A stretch of DNA of 64,000 nt from Bretschneidera sinensis. Its lineage: Eukaryota > Streptophyta > Magnoliopsida > Brassicales > Akaniaceae. Made by a program: the position numbers and the translations under genes. Below the pieces are notes generated by a model. It was not told the DNA's origin. It searched no databases and saw only the letters and a program-made list of their open reading frames with translations. Location: assembly GCA_023935145.1 (NCBI GenBank), contig CM043701.1:69669317-69733316 (forward strand). Direction: 5' to 3'. Shown here piece after piece: positions 10,465 to 21,767 of this stretch (positions are counted from its first letter, which is position 1; the number at the start of each line of letters is the position of its first letter).

Positions 10465-12600
10465 GAGCATGCAAAATGATTTTCAAAATCTAAGAGAGAT
10501 GGGATCTTTATGTGAAAGGGCATAGTGTGGGGATGATTTTGACCTTGCTGATGTTTCACTATGTGTCATATGCGTCTCACACGCGTGTTTTAGCTGTGAA
10601 ATTCCACTGGAATGTTCACTAGGGGAGACATTGCAACAACTAACTAGTTAGGAGTTAAGTTTGCGTAAATTAGATCCTTAAGGGTAAACTTAAACATTTG
10701 TGAAATCTTGAGAGCAGCAACGAATTTTTCTCAAAGAAGAGGATCAAACTAATTGAGAACCCAAAATCTCCAGCATCTCGCAACAACAAAGAACTACGAA
10801 TTCATCCTAATAACACCAAGATTATATAATAAATATGAATTACCTAGAAAAAAAATGCAAACCCCAAGCTTAATGTATGCATAGAAACATTTGTAAGATT
10901 TCTAGAAGTTTTTAAAATTTCAAATGTGAAGGGAAGCCAAAGTAGCATAGTTCCCGATTTTGGTTAGAAATTCTAATCTCTTTTCCTTTTTTTCTCGCAA
11001 TCAATCTCTCTTCCCTCACTTGTGTGTGATTTTGGTAAGAAATTCCTCTCTTTCTATTTTTTTGTGTGTGATGTTGACTATGTATGTGATCATGCAAAAT
11101 GATTTTCAAAAACCAAGAGAGATGGGGTCCTCTATATAAAAGGGTATAGTGTAGAGATGATTTTTCCCTTGCTGATTTTTCATTATGTGTCATATGCGCC
11201 TCTCACGCTTGTTTTAGCTACGAAATTCCACTAGAATGTTTACCAGGGAAGACAATGCAACAACTTACTAGTTGGGAGTTAAATTGGTGCAAATTAGATT
11301 CTTAAAGGTAAAGTTAAACATTTGTGAAACATCGAGAGCGATAACAAATTTTTCTTAAAGAGGAATATCAAACTAATTGAGAAACCCACAATCTCCAGCA
11401 TGTTGAAATGACAAAGAACCACAAATTCATTCCAATAATACCAAGATTGTATAACAAATATGAATTACCTAGAAAAAATACAAACCCCATGCTTCGTGTA
11501 CGCATAGAAACATCTATTAAGATTTCTAGAATATTTTGAAATTTTAAAACTTGAATGGAGGCAGCAGTAGCATAGTCCCAGTTTTGGTTAGAAATTCTCA
11601 TTTCCTCTTTCTCTTTCTTTTTCCTCGAAATCACTCTTTTCCCTCACTTGTGTATGATTTTGGTAAAAATTCCTCTATTTCTCTTTGTTTTGTATGATGT
11701 TGACCATGTATGTGAGCATGCGAAATGATTTTCAAAAACCAAAAGAGATGAGTTCTTTATGTGATAGGCATAGTGTGGGGATGATTTTTCCATTGCTGAT
11801 ATTTCACTATGTGTCATATGTGTCTCTCACACGTGTTTTAACTGTAAAATTCCACTAGAATGTTCACCAGAGAAGGAATTGCAACAATTTATTAGTTGGA
11901 GTTAAATTGGTGCAAATTAGATCCTTAAAGGTAAATTTAAACATTTGTGAAACCTTGAGAGTGGCAACAAATTTTTCTCAAAGAGGAGGATCAAACTAAT
12001 TGAGAAACCCACAATCTCCAACATCTCGCAACAACAAAAAATCACGAATTCATCCTAATAACACCAAGATTGTATAACAAATATGAATTACCCAGAAAAA
12101 ATGTAAACCCCATGCTTCGTGTATGCATAGAAATGTCTACCAAGATTTCCAGAATTTTTTGAAATTTTCAAACATTAAGGAGGCCGCAGTAACATAGGTT
12201 TTGTTTAGAAATTCCCATCTCTTCTATCTTTTTTTTTTCTCGAAATCACACTCTCTTCCCTCACTTGTGTGCGATTTTGGTAATAAATTCTCCTCTTTCT
12301 CTTTGTTTTGTGTGATGTTGACTGTGTATGTGACCATACGAAATGATTTTCAAAAACCAAGAGAGATGGGGACTTCATGTGAGAGGGCATAGTGTGGGGA
12401 TGATTTGGCCATTGCTGATGCTTCACTATGTCTTATATGTGCCTCTCACCTGTGTTTTAGCTGTGAAATTAAACTATAATGTTCACCAGGGATGACATTG
12501 TGACAATTTACTAGTTGGGAGTATTGGCTCAAGTTAGATCCTTTGGGGTAAAGCTAAACATTTGTGAAACCTCGAGAGCGACAACAAATTTTTCTCAAAT
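10465..12600. repeat. Tandem array of ~620-bp monomers, right part
   Basis: The array resumes exactly where the Athila-like insertion ends, in the middle of a monomer ('gagcatgcaaaatgattttc'). Anchors near 11024, 11652 and 12269 give spacings of 628 and 617 bp. With the insertion removed, the monomer it interrupts is about 630 bp. The last monomer stops after 'ttttctcaaat' near 12600, about half way through a unit. Confidence 0.85.
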
Positions 12601-13739
12601 ATCTTTGAATATAATAAACAATCTCAACCATTGAAATCATGTATGCTACGTTACATTCATCTAATATACCATTGGGGAAATTGAAGAGATACCCCTCTAG
12701 GGAAGTGTCATTCCCTTTTTTTTGTACATCATAACACTTATATTTAAAAGTAGAGTTGTGAAAAAATGTATTATCAGTCTTTAGTTAATTGTTACCAACG
12801 TATATTAATGGTATCAGACATTTTGGATTTTTGACCAATGAATTTGCTATAAATATCTAGATAGAGAACTAGTAAAAAAAAAAAAAGAACAAATTTAAAA
12901 AATCAGTTACCAATCATCATTTGCTAGTTGGTTTCAGAAATCTAACCAAACAAAGTCTTACTTGGTAAATAGACGTAGTCATTGTTTTTAGTCTTAAACT
13001 TTATGTAATCGGATAACACTGATCTATTTGATAATTTGTACAAAAAAAAGGCATTTTTAATTTCTCTTTAAAAACGATTAAACCTAAATTAGAAGTTACA
13101 TAATGAAATGTTTCACCTTGAAGCAATTTTAACAAAAACATTAAATTCATAAATTGACCTTTGATGGGGAAAAAAGAATTTACACTATTACCACTATAAC
13201 AATCATTATTATAATAATTATTATTAAAATTATAAATATTTTAATTAGGCAAGTATTAAAGTCAATTTAATACAACTATCTAAGTATTCAAGTAGTCAAC
13301 TCATATTAATATGTTTTTTTATAAATAAAAAATCAACAATTAACAACACTTTTAGAACTTAATGAACCAAATTCAATTTTCAAATTTTAATTTGCCAACA
13401 CTTATAACACAATTTATACCAAACACTAAACTTTTAACTCAGCAACATTTATACCCACAAATGTTTTAGCAATACTTTTGAATCCCTATAGCAAAAACAT
13501 AAGATAGACCAAACAAACCTAGCAATCATAGAGGTAATAAAGAATGGGAAGAGATATGGTATAAATTAGACATTTTTTTGTTAGACTAGTGAAAATTTTC
13601 TGGTGTCTATTGATGACTAATTGAAATTTTTACTTATAATCAATTAGACTGATTTCTGACTGTTTGGTTGCAAACTATCTGACAACTTTATTCACATTTG
13701 GTAATAATATTGTATTCTATTGTATAGATAAAAGAAAAG
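12601..13739. other. AT-rich interval without recognisable genes
   Basis: I see no sustained reading frame or RNA gene. Positions 13568-13730 resemble 29480-29640 in direct orientation ('gactagtgaaaatt', 'ttttacttataatcaa', 'gactgtttggtt'); see the findings. Confidence 0.6.
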
Positions 13740-13744
13740 ATATT

Positions 13745-14470
13745 GTCATATTCTCTCCATTTTCCTTTATATTTTGAGAATAACTACCATTTTCAACCAT
13801 ATCAAAATCCAAAAATTTAGTTGTCTTTGATTCCACAATTCTAGTACCTTGAGTAGGGAAATCAACCTTATACCCTTTAGGAAGATCTAGATACCCTATT
13901 TAGAAGTAGTGAGTAGATTTAGAATTTTAACTTACTTTTAGTATGAATGTAAAGACGTACGTCTGCAGTTCATCGCCAAACATGGACATTATCTATATTA
14001 AGTTTCCTTCTGGCCTTTATTTCAAGCAGTACTTTAGATATGACTTTACTAGGGAAATTATTGAGGGCATGCAACACTATTTTAATGGCCTCATCCCAAA
14101 AGTAATCAAATCTTTTCATGCTCATCTTTATAACCTTAAGTGTGCGATTTTTTTTGGCCATACCTTTATGCTCAGGACTACCTGACATTGTGTATTATGT
14201 CACCATTTCCATAATCCTTCAAGTTTCTAGAAACAATCATTTTTCCAACTGTTTCCAAATTTAAGTCCTTAAGATCTTGAGCTTCTTAAGAGCATAAGAC
14301 TTTTCTTGATTTAAGAGCAGATATCCATAGCAAAGTTAATCATCAATAAATTTTATAAAGCATTTACATTTTCGTAACGTAGTTGGATAGGGTCTTTTAA
14401 TATCAGTGCAGATAAATTTCAAAAGCTTATAACCAAAAGGCACACTATTTTTCTTTATCTTGGTTAATTT
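13745..14470 (-). pseudogene. Copia integrase fragment (element B)
   Basis: Reading the - strand from right to left: KFICTDIKRPYP and FIKFIDDYF match the first part of the copia integrase core. After a gap comes GMAKKNRTLKVIKMSMKR (family: NGVAERRNRTL...) and FDYFWDEAIKIVLHALN (family: YLWGEALKTAVHILN). The linker after integrase continues as YPKGYK, FPTQGTRIVESKTTKF. The position of the catalytic Glu in the ERRNRT-like motif reads KKNRT, and several stops are present. The 13970-14188 frame is the longest uninterrupted piece. Confidence 0.8.
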
Positions 14471-14479
14471 TATAAGTCT

Positions 14480-15816
14480 ACCAATATAAAAACACAGCAA
14501 AACACAAAATTTTTCATGCTGATAAACTTAATCCAACAAGAAATACTCTATGGATCTAGCTTAAGGTATATTTTTCACCTTTTTGCTTTTAGAGAGAGTT
14601 TAAGATCTGATCTTAAGCCTCAAAAATTAAATTATGGTTTTTATCAAACAAAAGCCTTTATATAAAGCCTTTCTCCTAAAAGTTCTACGAATTTCTAGAA
14701 TCGCAATTATACCACTAGTTTAATTTAATTCCTACAAATCTTTCTATTGGCCCTCTAGTTTTCTTTAGTCTTGCAATTTCCCTATTGTGTGTGATTTCTT
14801 AGGCTCAATATCGCGTTAGTAGTAGGTCATAACTTTTATGTAATAATTGAATCCTATTTAATATATTAAAACTTATTTTAAACAAGTCATGATTGACACC
14901 TAGTAGTATGTCTTGACTACCCAGGTAATATGAATTTAATATGAACCTTTTCATCACTAGTTACTGTACAATTTAATATAATGTCCCTGATTAAACATAA
15001 GACATGGAATTACTGTCAAACCTTAATTATTTAATCACATGTATCTCGATCTCAACTCTATAACTTAAATGGTGAAATTAGAAAATCATTTCTAATTTTC
15101 ACCCCACCTTTGCCAAGGAATTTCCAATTTATGATTTAATCAGTTCGCATAGGGCATTCTTTCTTTTTTTTTTTACTGAAAATGATGAATCTTCTTTTGT
15201 ACACTCGCATATCTCTATGCATGAGTGATCATACCCAATTACTGGTTTTATGTGACCCATTATTATAATCATATTTAAGTAGCATCCAAGCATGATGACC
15301 TATACACAAGGCATCCATGGTGCTTTAAGTCTAATGATCTCTTATACAACTGCAACATAAGAAATCTTATTGACAACTAATAAAATATCCATTATGAATT
15401 ACTCAGTCGAGTCAGTTTGGTGTATTCGTTTTCTAACAAGAACCTAAATAACTTGTTTTAGTGTCTCACAGACTAGTGACCACGAGATCAATCACATTCA
15501 ACTCCTTAAGGAAACATAGTATGTACTAATCTATCCGGATTCACTAATTCTTTTCTTAGTGATCCTATGAATAGGAACATAGAATAAATTTTAAAGAAAT
15601 ATATCTCATTAGCATGATCTCATCATTGTGCGTATTTCCATTGCTTCTATTTTATAGTCTTAATCAGGTAAAAACATTGAATGTGATTTGTAATGAACAC
15701 GATAAACATTATAAATGCAATAAATTAATATTTATTATCAATAAATGAGTAAGATTAACTACAAGTAATATTCATAGACATAAAATGCAATTAGCTTATA
15801 GGGCACACCAGTATCA
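14480..15816 (-). repeat. 3' LTR of copia element A
   Basis: In sense (- strand) it begins TGATACTGGTGTGCCCTATA right after a purine tract, GCAAGTGGGAGAT (about 15817-15829). Blocks such as 'ggtcataacttttatgtaat', 'actgtcaaaccttaatt' and 'gtacactcgcatatct' recur in the LTRs at 24863-25806 and 28084-29460. The distal ~150 bp align poorly, so the left edge is uncertain. Confidence 0.7.
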
Positions 15817-16049
15817 ATCTCCCACTTGCATTAAAACCAAAACCCAAGTATCTTATACCCATTTATTTAGTTAGTGGATCTGCAATATTATCTATCACAA
15901 TACAGAGTTACTGGATTCACAATGTCGGGAACCACTCTAAGTTCAGTTATGAACTTCATCATCCAAATAGGCTCTTTTGAAGCTTCTGATTAAGTATTAT
16001 ACTCGACCTTTGAATTCGAATCCGCAGTTGTCTCTTCCTTGAAACCTTT

Positions 16050-17290
16050 TTAACTCACTGGTCCACCATTCAAGGTGAACATATATTCAAAAATTGATTT
16101 ACCTTCATTTTTGTCAAACTGAAAACTTGAATCTATAAAGCCCTCAAGTTTCAAATATGCTCCTTCATATATAAGATACAAATCTTTATTTATTCTCAAG
16201 AATTTAAGAATATTCTTCACAACTATCAAGTGGCACTCCCTTAGATTGGACTGAAATATGCTCGTAACACTTAGAGTGTGTGACATTAGGCATCGCACAT
16301 AACATGTCATACATGATGGAACAACCTGCCGATGTATATGGTATCTTACTATGCTTTCTCCTTTTTCAAGTGTTTTTGTCGACATATGCTTAGAGAGAGA
16401 AATTCTATGACTCATTGGTAAGAGTCATCTTTTAGAGTTTTTCATTCTAAACCTCTTTAGTACTTTTTCTATGCAGGCAGATTGGGACGAACCTAGAATC
16501 TTTCCAGATCTATTTCTATAGATCTTTATCCCCAAAATGGAGGATGTTTCACTTAAATTCTTCATGGAGAAGTTCTTTGATAGCCAAACCTTGACCGAAT
16601 GCAACATGCCTATATCATTCCCAATAAGTAATATGTTGTCAACGTATAATACCAAAAATGTCACAACGCTCCTATTGATCTTCTTATACACACATGATTC
16701 ATCTTTATTTTTGATAAAATTAAACGATTTGATTATCTCATTAAATGTTCTAACTTTTAGAAGCTTGCTTTAATCCATAAATAGATTTTTGAAGCTTGCA
16801 TACCTTGTGCTCACTACTACTAGATGTAAAACCCTCATATTGTGTCATGTACACATCTTCCTCTATGTTTTCATTGAGATATGTAGTCATTAAATCCATC
16901 TTCCATATCTCATAGTCATGGTATGAAGCTATTGCATGTAAAATCCTCATGGATTTAAGCATAGGCATTAGAGAGAAGGTTTCGTCAAAGTCAATTCCTT
17001 GTCTTTTTTTGAACCCCTTCATTACTAGCTTTGCCTTAGAGGTCTCTACCTTTCAATCTACTCCAATTTTTCTCTTAAAGACTCATTTGCAACCTATAAG
17101 TACTATACCTTCAAATACATCGACCAAAGTTCATACCTTGTTGGAGTAGATGGAATCCATTTAAGATTTCATGGCTTCTAAATACTTCTCTAAATCGATG
17201 TCTGACATCACTTCTTCATAGTTAGCAATTTCTTTATCATCTATAAGGTGTAGCTCTAGGTCAGAATTTAAGTTGCTACTTATTTAATGA
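16050..17290 (-). pseudogene. Copia reverse transcriptase and RNase H (element A), degenerate
   Basis: The frame 16750-17022 reads RQGIDFDETFSLMPMLKSMR, then YEIWKMDLMTTYLNENIEED and SIYGLKQAS. The frame 16425-16691 has the polymerase motif LYVDNILLIGND, where the family has YVDD, so the second catalytic Asp is Asn. The frame 16050-16415 holds the RNase H end (LEGFIDSSFQFDKN). Upstream, to about 17290, is the usual acidic linker before RT. At least two frame breaks separate the pieces. The motif set is most like Tork/Tnt1-type copia elements, but the clade is a guess. Confidence 0.82.
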
Positions 17291-17479
17291 GGTATGTTAC
17301 ATCCAAAAGTTAATACATTAACGAACCACTTAAATAATAGAAATTTAGATGGATATATATCCAACTGATATTAAGGTGGTGGTTAGATGGAAACTGATTT
17401 GAATTTCTAAAATTAAGTTTCAACTCATGAAATATTTACAAAGTATATTAACAGAGATGTCTAATTAAATTAGATTTTT

Positions 17480-18690
17480 TGGGACATGTCTGCACAGTTT
17501 CACCTTCATAATTTCTTGAAATAGAATTTGTATAGGCCTTCATTGCTTCGTAGCATACTCGATCATCCGTCAACTTTACTTTTAAATTTTTTATCTATTC
17601 CTATCAAATTATTCTCCTAATTACATTACATAATCAATAAGAAACATTGATTCAAAATCAATGAGACTTATAGTAAGAGGGAGCTAGAATTTTACAACCT
17701 GAGATAAAAGATAGGCAATGCATGAAAACCCCATTTAAAATTATATATCTAAAAAAATAGAGAATTAATATTACAACCCATAAAAATTATAACCATACAT
17801 TCAATCACATTGAATAATGACTAATCACATATTTAAGTTATTTGGTCTTAAGTCTATAATCACCCATCCTTGAACATACGTACAATCATATTGCTTATAT
17901 AATTTAAATGTAATTTATTCTAGTTATGGCTTTAATTCTAAGATTTCTTATCCTAATAAAATTAGGGTTTTCAAGATTTTCTTAATCCTATTCCAAACAG
18001 CATTTAAATTTTCTATTAACTAGAATTCATAATTCTAATGCAATAAGGATTTTGGAGTTCCAATTCCAAATCAAACTCCAATTTCTTAAAACTTTAATCC
18101 AAAATTTAAAAAAAAAATTAACTAACCAAAATATAATTTTTGATAATCTAAAAAATTTATTTATTTGAATAAAAGTTATATTTCGAATTTCAAGTCAAAC
18201 CGAATTTGAAATTTCAAGAATGAGTAAAAACAATGAATAAAAAACTGCTTTTGTTGATTTTGCATGTGGTACATGACTAAGGTAGTAGACTACTCAAAAT
18301 TTCTGTCCAACTTTTTATTCGGGTCTGATAAGGGTTAGTCGACTACCTCCCAATGGTAGTTGACTACCACTATAGAAATTTTGATGTGATTTCATGTTTT
18401 TGTTTCCCAAAATTGATCCAATACAATCAAAATCATATTTTAACAATATAAATTAAATATAATCAATCGCTGTTGATTTCATATTGCATCTAAAACAATA
18501 TACAATATATTTATCATTATCACATGATAATAATCAATTCAGAAACTCTTTTTGAATTTTTTGACCAATGGTTTTATAAACCCTAATCTAACTTTTAGAT
18601 TATCAATTTGCAATCTTTAGAATTATAAGATCAAATCTAATACAACGATAACAATAAATTACCATATTCTACAAAAATCATAAGGATGGA
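17480..18690 (-). other. Leader region of copia element A
   Basis: This noncoding stretch is collinear with 27160-28070 of element B; shared blocks include 'atctattcctatcaaa', 'caccatttaaaattat'-like runs and 'tcaatcacattgaataa'. It sits between the primer binding site and the coding part. It contains several near-palindromes built on GTAGTCGACTAC (18270-18385). Confidence 0.65.
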
Positions 18691-18695
18691 TACCA
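18689..18695 (-). promoter_or_regulatory. Damaged tRNA-Met primer binding site (element A)
   Basis: Sense strand: TTCA-AG-TGGTATC-CATCC. Element B has TTCA-TA-TGGTATCAGAGTC-ATCC at the same place. Five bases (AGAGT) of the tRNA-Met complement are missing, and only TGGTATC remains. Confidence 0.65.
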
Positions 18696-18697
18696 CT

Positions 18698-19224
18698 TGA
18701 AGGAAATCAAACTAGAAAACACAACAAAAATTTTAATTTTTTATCGATTCCTTTAAACCCTAATCACCTTATGATATGTATAAAACATCTCACAATCAAG
18801 AAAATTCAAGGTATATAATCATTACTTTTGATTTGTTGTGTTCTTACCTGAATCCAAATTTTCTCGCATTCTTGAATTCACAATAATAACAAACATATGT
18901 GATTTCCAACGTTTATCCACACAAGGAAAATCCTGGATTAAGATTTCCCTTTAAATTCGCTCTCTTTTTAGGAAGAAGAAAAATTAATATCTTGGAGAAA
19001 GTTGTGTGTAGATTATGTGTTAGGAAAATTTTGCACACTAATAAACTATTCATAGTGTTAGGATTAACTGCAACTAACCATTAATTGTAAACTAAACCAC
19101 TGCAATTATTTTTTAATTAAACATTGCTCATTTTGTGTGTGACCCCTTAGGTCAAATTAATCTGGTTGTAGGCCATAACTTTTACGTAATTGGAATTGGA
19201 ATTGGAACCCTTTCCAATTAATTA
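18698..19224 (-). repeat. 5' LTR of copia element A, first part
   Basis: It begins TGAAGGAAATC on the + strand and matches the start of the element B LTR at 28084. The Athila-like element at 19230 breaks it, and it continues at 24863. Confidence 0.75.
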
Positions 19225-19229
19225 GAACT

Positions 19230-20498
19230 TGTTGTGAGTTTTAAATTTACTCGCAAGCTCACGAGTCGTTTGCAATATAAGCGTTGTGCAAGTGCGAGGT
19301 CGAATCCACAGGGAATTGCGTTATGAAAATATATTTTTAATCTAAACTAACTCTATCTTAACCTAGTTCCAAATTTCAGAATGATATTGCAAAATAAATT
19401 AAAACTAAACTAAGTTGATTTTAAAACTAATAATTAAAAACACTAAGGTATCCGAATCCACCCCACCAAAGTTAAGCATTTATGTTCTAAAAATATAGCC
19501 TATCAAAACATTCCATGAATCCAACTATAAGACAGAAAACAAAGAATATCCCAACTAAACCAAAAGCGTCCAATGTATCCGCTCTTAACAAATCACAAAG
19601 GAAATCCAATTTAATCGAAAAGCATTCAATGTATCCATCAAATGAAACACAAGGAATATCCAACAGACAATTTAAACTCAACCAATTATAAGATTAACTC
19701 AAATAATTGACAGAACATTTTATACTAAAAATTGTCAGATTTGTACAAGCAAATCTGAACTACTACGCCAAACAACGGCGGGGCTTCATCTTCAACCTTA
19801 GCTGAAGAGTCTAGCCACTCATAACTATAAAACTATAATAAAAAGTGCTAAACATTTAAATTAAAACAACTGAATATAAAAAATAAATAAACAACTTTAC
19901 ATGGGAGAAATTCCACTCGCTGACGAGCTACGCTTCCCCTCGTGGTAGCAATGCCTTCGGGATCCACCAGAATGCTGACGGACGTCCACCGATAAACACC
20001 AAAGTGGCTCAGGAATTGTACACTGAATGATGAAGCCAGATGGTGTTTATATAGGGGAAGACCCAAAGCAATATGGGTTGCAGATTCGATGTGGGATACT
20101 GCCCGTGTGCGCTCGATCGCAGTGTGGTGCGATCGATCGCAGGTACGATCGATCGCATGTCTTGTGCGCACGATCGCATGTCTTGTGCGCACGATCTCAT
20201 GTGCGCTCGATCGCATGTCTGCTACGATCGATCGCAGATGCACTGAACTTCAAATATTTTGATGTGGGATGTTGACCATGCGCTCGTTCGTAGGCAGGTG
20301 CGCTCGATCGCATATCTCGTGCGATCGATCGCAATGTCTCCAGAAGCTTCACATCTCCTGAAATGCTTTATTTTCTCCACAAACCTGTAAAAATACACAA
20401 AACACAAGAAAGACGTAAAATAAAGTGAAACTCTACTAACTAAGAGCATAACAAATATAAGTTAAGGGTCTAAAATATGCAATATTTAAGACTCATCA
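19230..20498 (-). repeat. 3' LTR of Athila-like copy 2
   Basis: Near-identical to 23589-24857. About ten copies of a CGATCG-centred motif cluster at 20107-20333, including the perfect 14-bp palindrome TGCGATCGATCGCA (20128-20141). Confidence 0.93.
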
Positions 20499-20499
20499 A

Positions 20500-20513
20500 A
20501 TACCCCCAAACTT
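20500..20513 (-). promoter_or_regulatory. Polypurine tract of Athila-like copy 2
   Basis: Sense: AAGTTTGGGGGTAT directly 5' of the 3' LTR. Two further perfect copies lie upstream in the element, at 21484-21497 and 21586-21599. Confidence 0.85.
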
Positions 20514-21767
20514 ATATTTTGCTAGTCCCTTAGCAAAACAAAATAAAAGACTCAATGAAAAACAAAAAACATAAAGATAAAGTCATCACTCATGGTATCC
20601 AAAAATTTAAGGAGCACACATCACCATGATATTCATTCATAAGAAAGCTTAAAAAGGTAAACCCATCTTCGCAATGAATAGAAATGTTAAAATCTAATTA
20701 CTTACAAAAGGCAAGATAAGGCATCACAAGTCTGACACTGTGTAAAGTGAATTAGCATATAAAAATGAAGCTTCCAAATAACTCCAATGTGTAAGGTCTC
20801 CATGTCTCAAGATTCACCAAATTTCCCATCAAAATGAACGAAAAAGGCAAAGTATTTTTTTTTTAATAAAGCACGGCTATGTTTAGTTCCCTTAAGCTTT
20901 CTAATTGACCCATGTAGCGAGTGTTGAGTCAATGACTCCCAAACCAGATGGTTTTAGGGCATTAGGTGTACAGACACCCCTAAGGACTTACTAACTCGAG
21001 TAAAAAAGGCTACGAAAATAAACCAACCTTAATACTACCAAGCAAAATTCCACCTTTTGACGTGAACACTCACTGCTTACTGAGGCAAGAGGTCCAGTTA
21101 CTCAGCAGAAAGTTTATTGATAATGAAATTTTTTTTATTTTTTATTATGCTTTTCTATGCCCAAGAGTTCATCCAACAAGTCATCCAGTTTCAGTTAAGA
21201 TAAGGAAAAATACACATTAAAATCACGTGTCATACCTCACATAATTTGTGCTAATGTGCTCGTGTTAGATTAAATCAAACATGTGAATTCTCAAAATGCC
21301 TAAAGTAAGTAACTAAATTTTAAAATTTATCACCAGATCATGTGTTCAAAATGATAAGCTTACCAATGACATCACATCACAGAAAATGTTTAGATCAACC
21401 AAAATTTCACGATAACATGAGCATGCATTTATCTCTACGACGAAAAGACAACAAATTAGGACAAAGTGTGTGATGTGTCTCCCATACCCCCAAACTTAAA
21501 TTACACATTGACCCCAATGTGTGACTAATATGGAAAGAGCTGACCTGAGATATGGAGAACTATCTGGACTGGTATGGCTCATAGCATACCCCCAAACTTG
21601 AACTGAAGTACGCATTGTCCCTGAAAAATAAAAAAAAAACTGGAAAACAAAAAATACTGGAAACAAACATTAATCATAAAAATGTGAAATAATAAATAAA
21701 TAGAAAAGATAAGCTGTGGGGTGCCTCCCATGAGCGCTAAGTTTAACGTCTTCAGCCAGACCCAACA
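20514..21767 (-). other. 3' noncoding region of Athila-like copy 2
   Basis: No sustained frame. It is collinear with 2707-4030 and, inverted, with 36930-38190. It contains two extra polypurine-tract-like sites and the inverted repeat ACACATTG/CAATGTGT (21503-21522). Confidence 0.8.

Noticed and set aside
13970..14188. Integrase fragment as part of copia element A
   Set aside because: On the - strand it lies downstream of A's RNase H and 3' LTR, the wrong order for one copia element. It fits the outer element B better.
20107..20333. CRISPR-like regularly spaced repeats
   Set aside because: The repeats are 11-14-bp palindromes with irregular gaps inside a plant LTR; no spacer structure and no cas genes.
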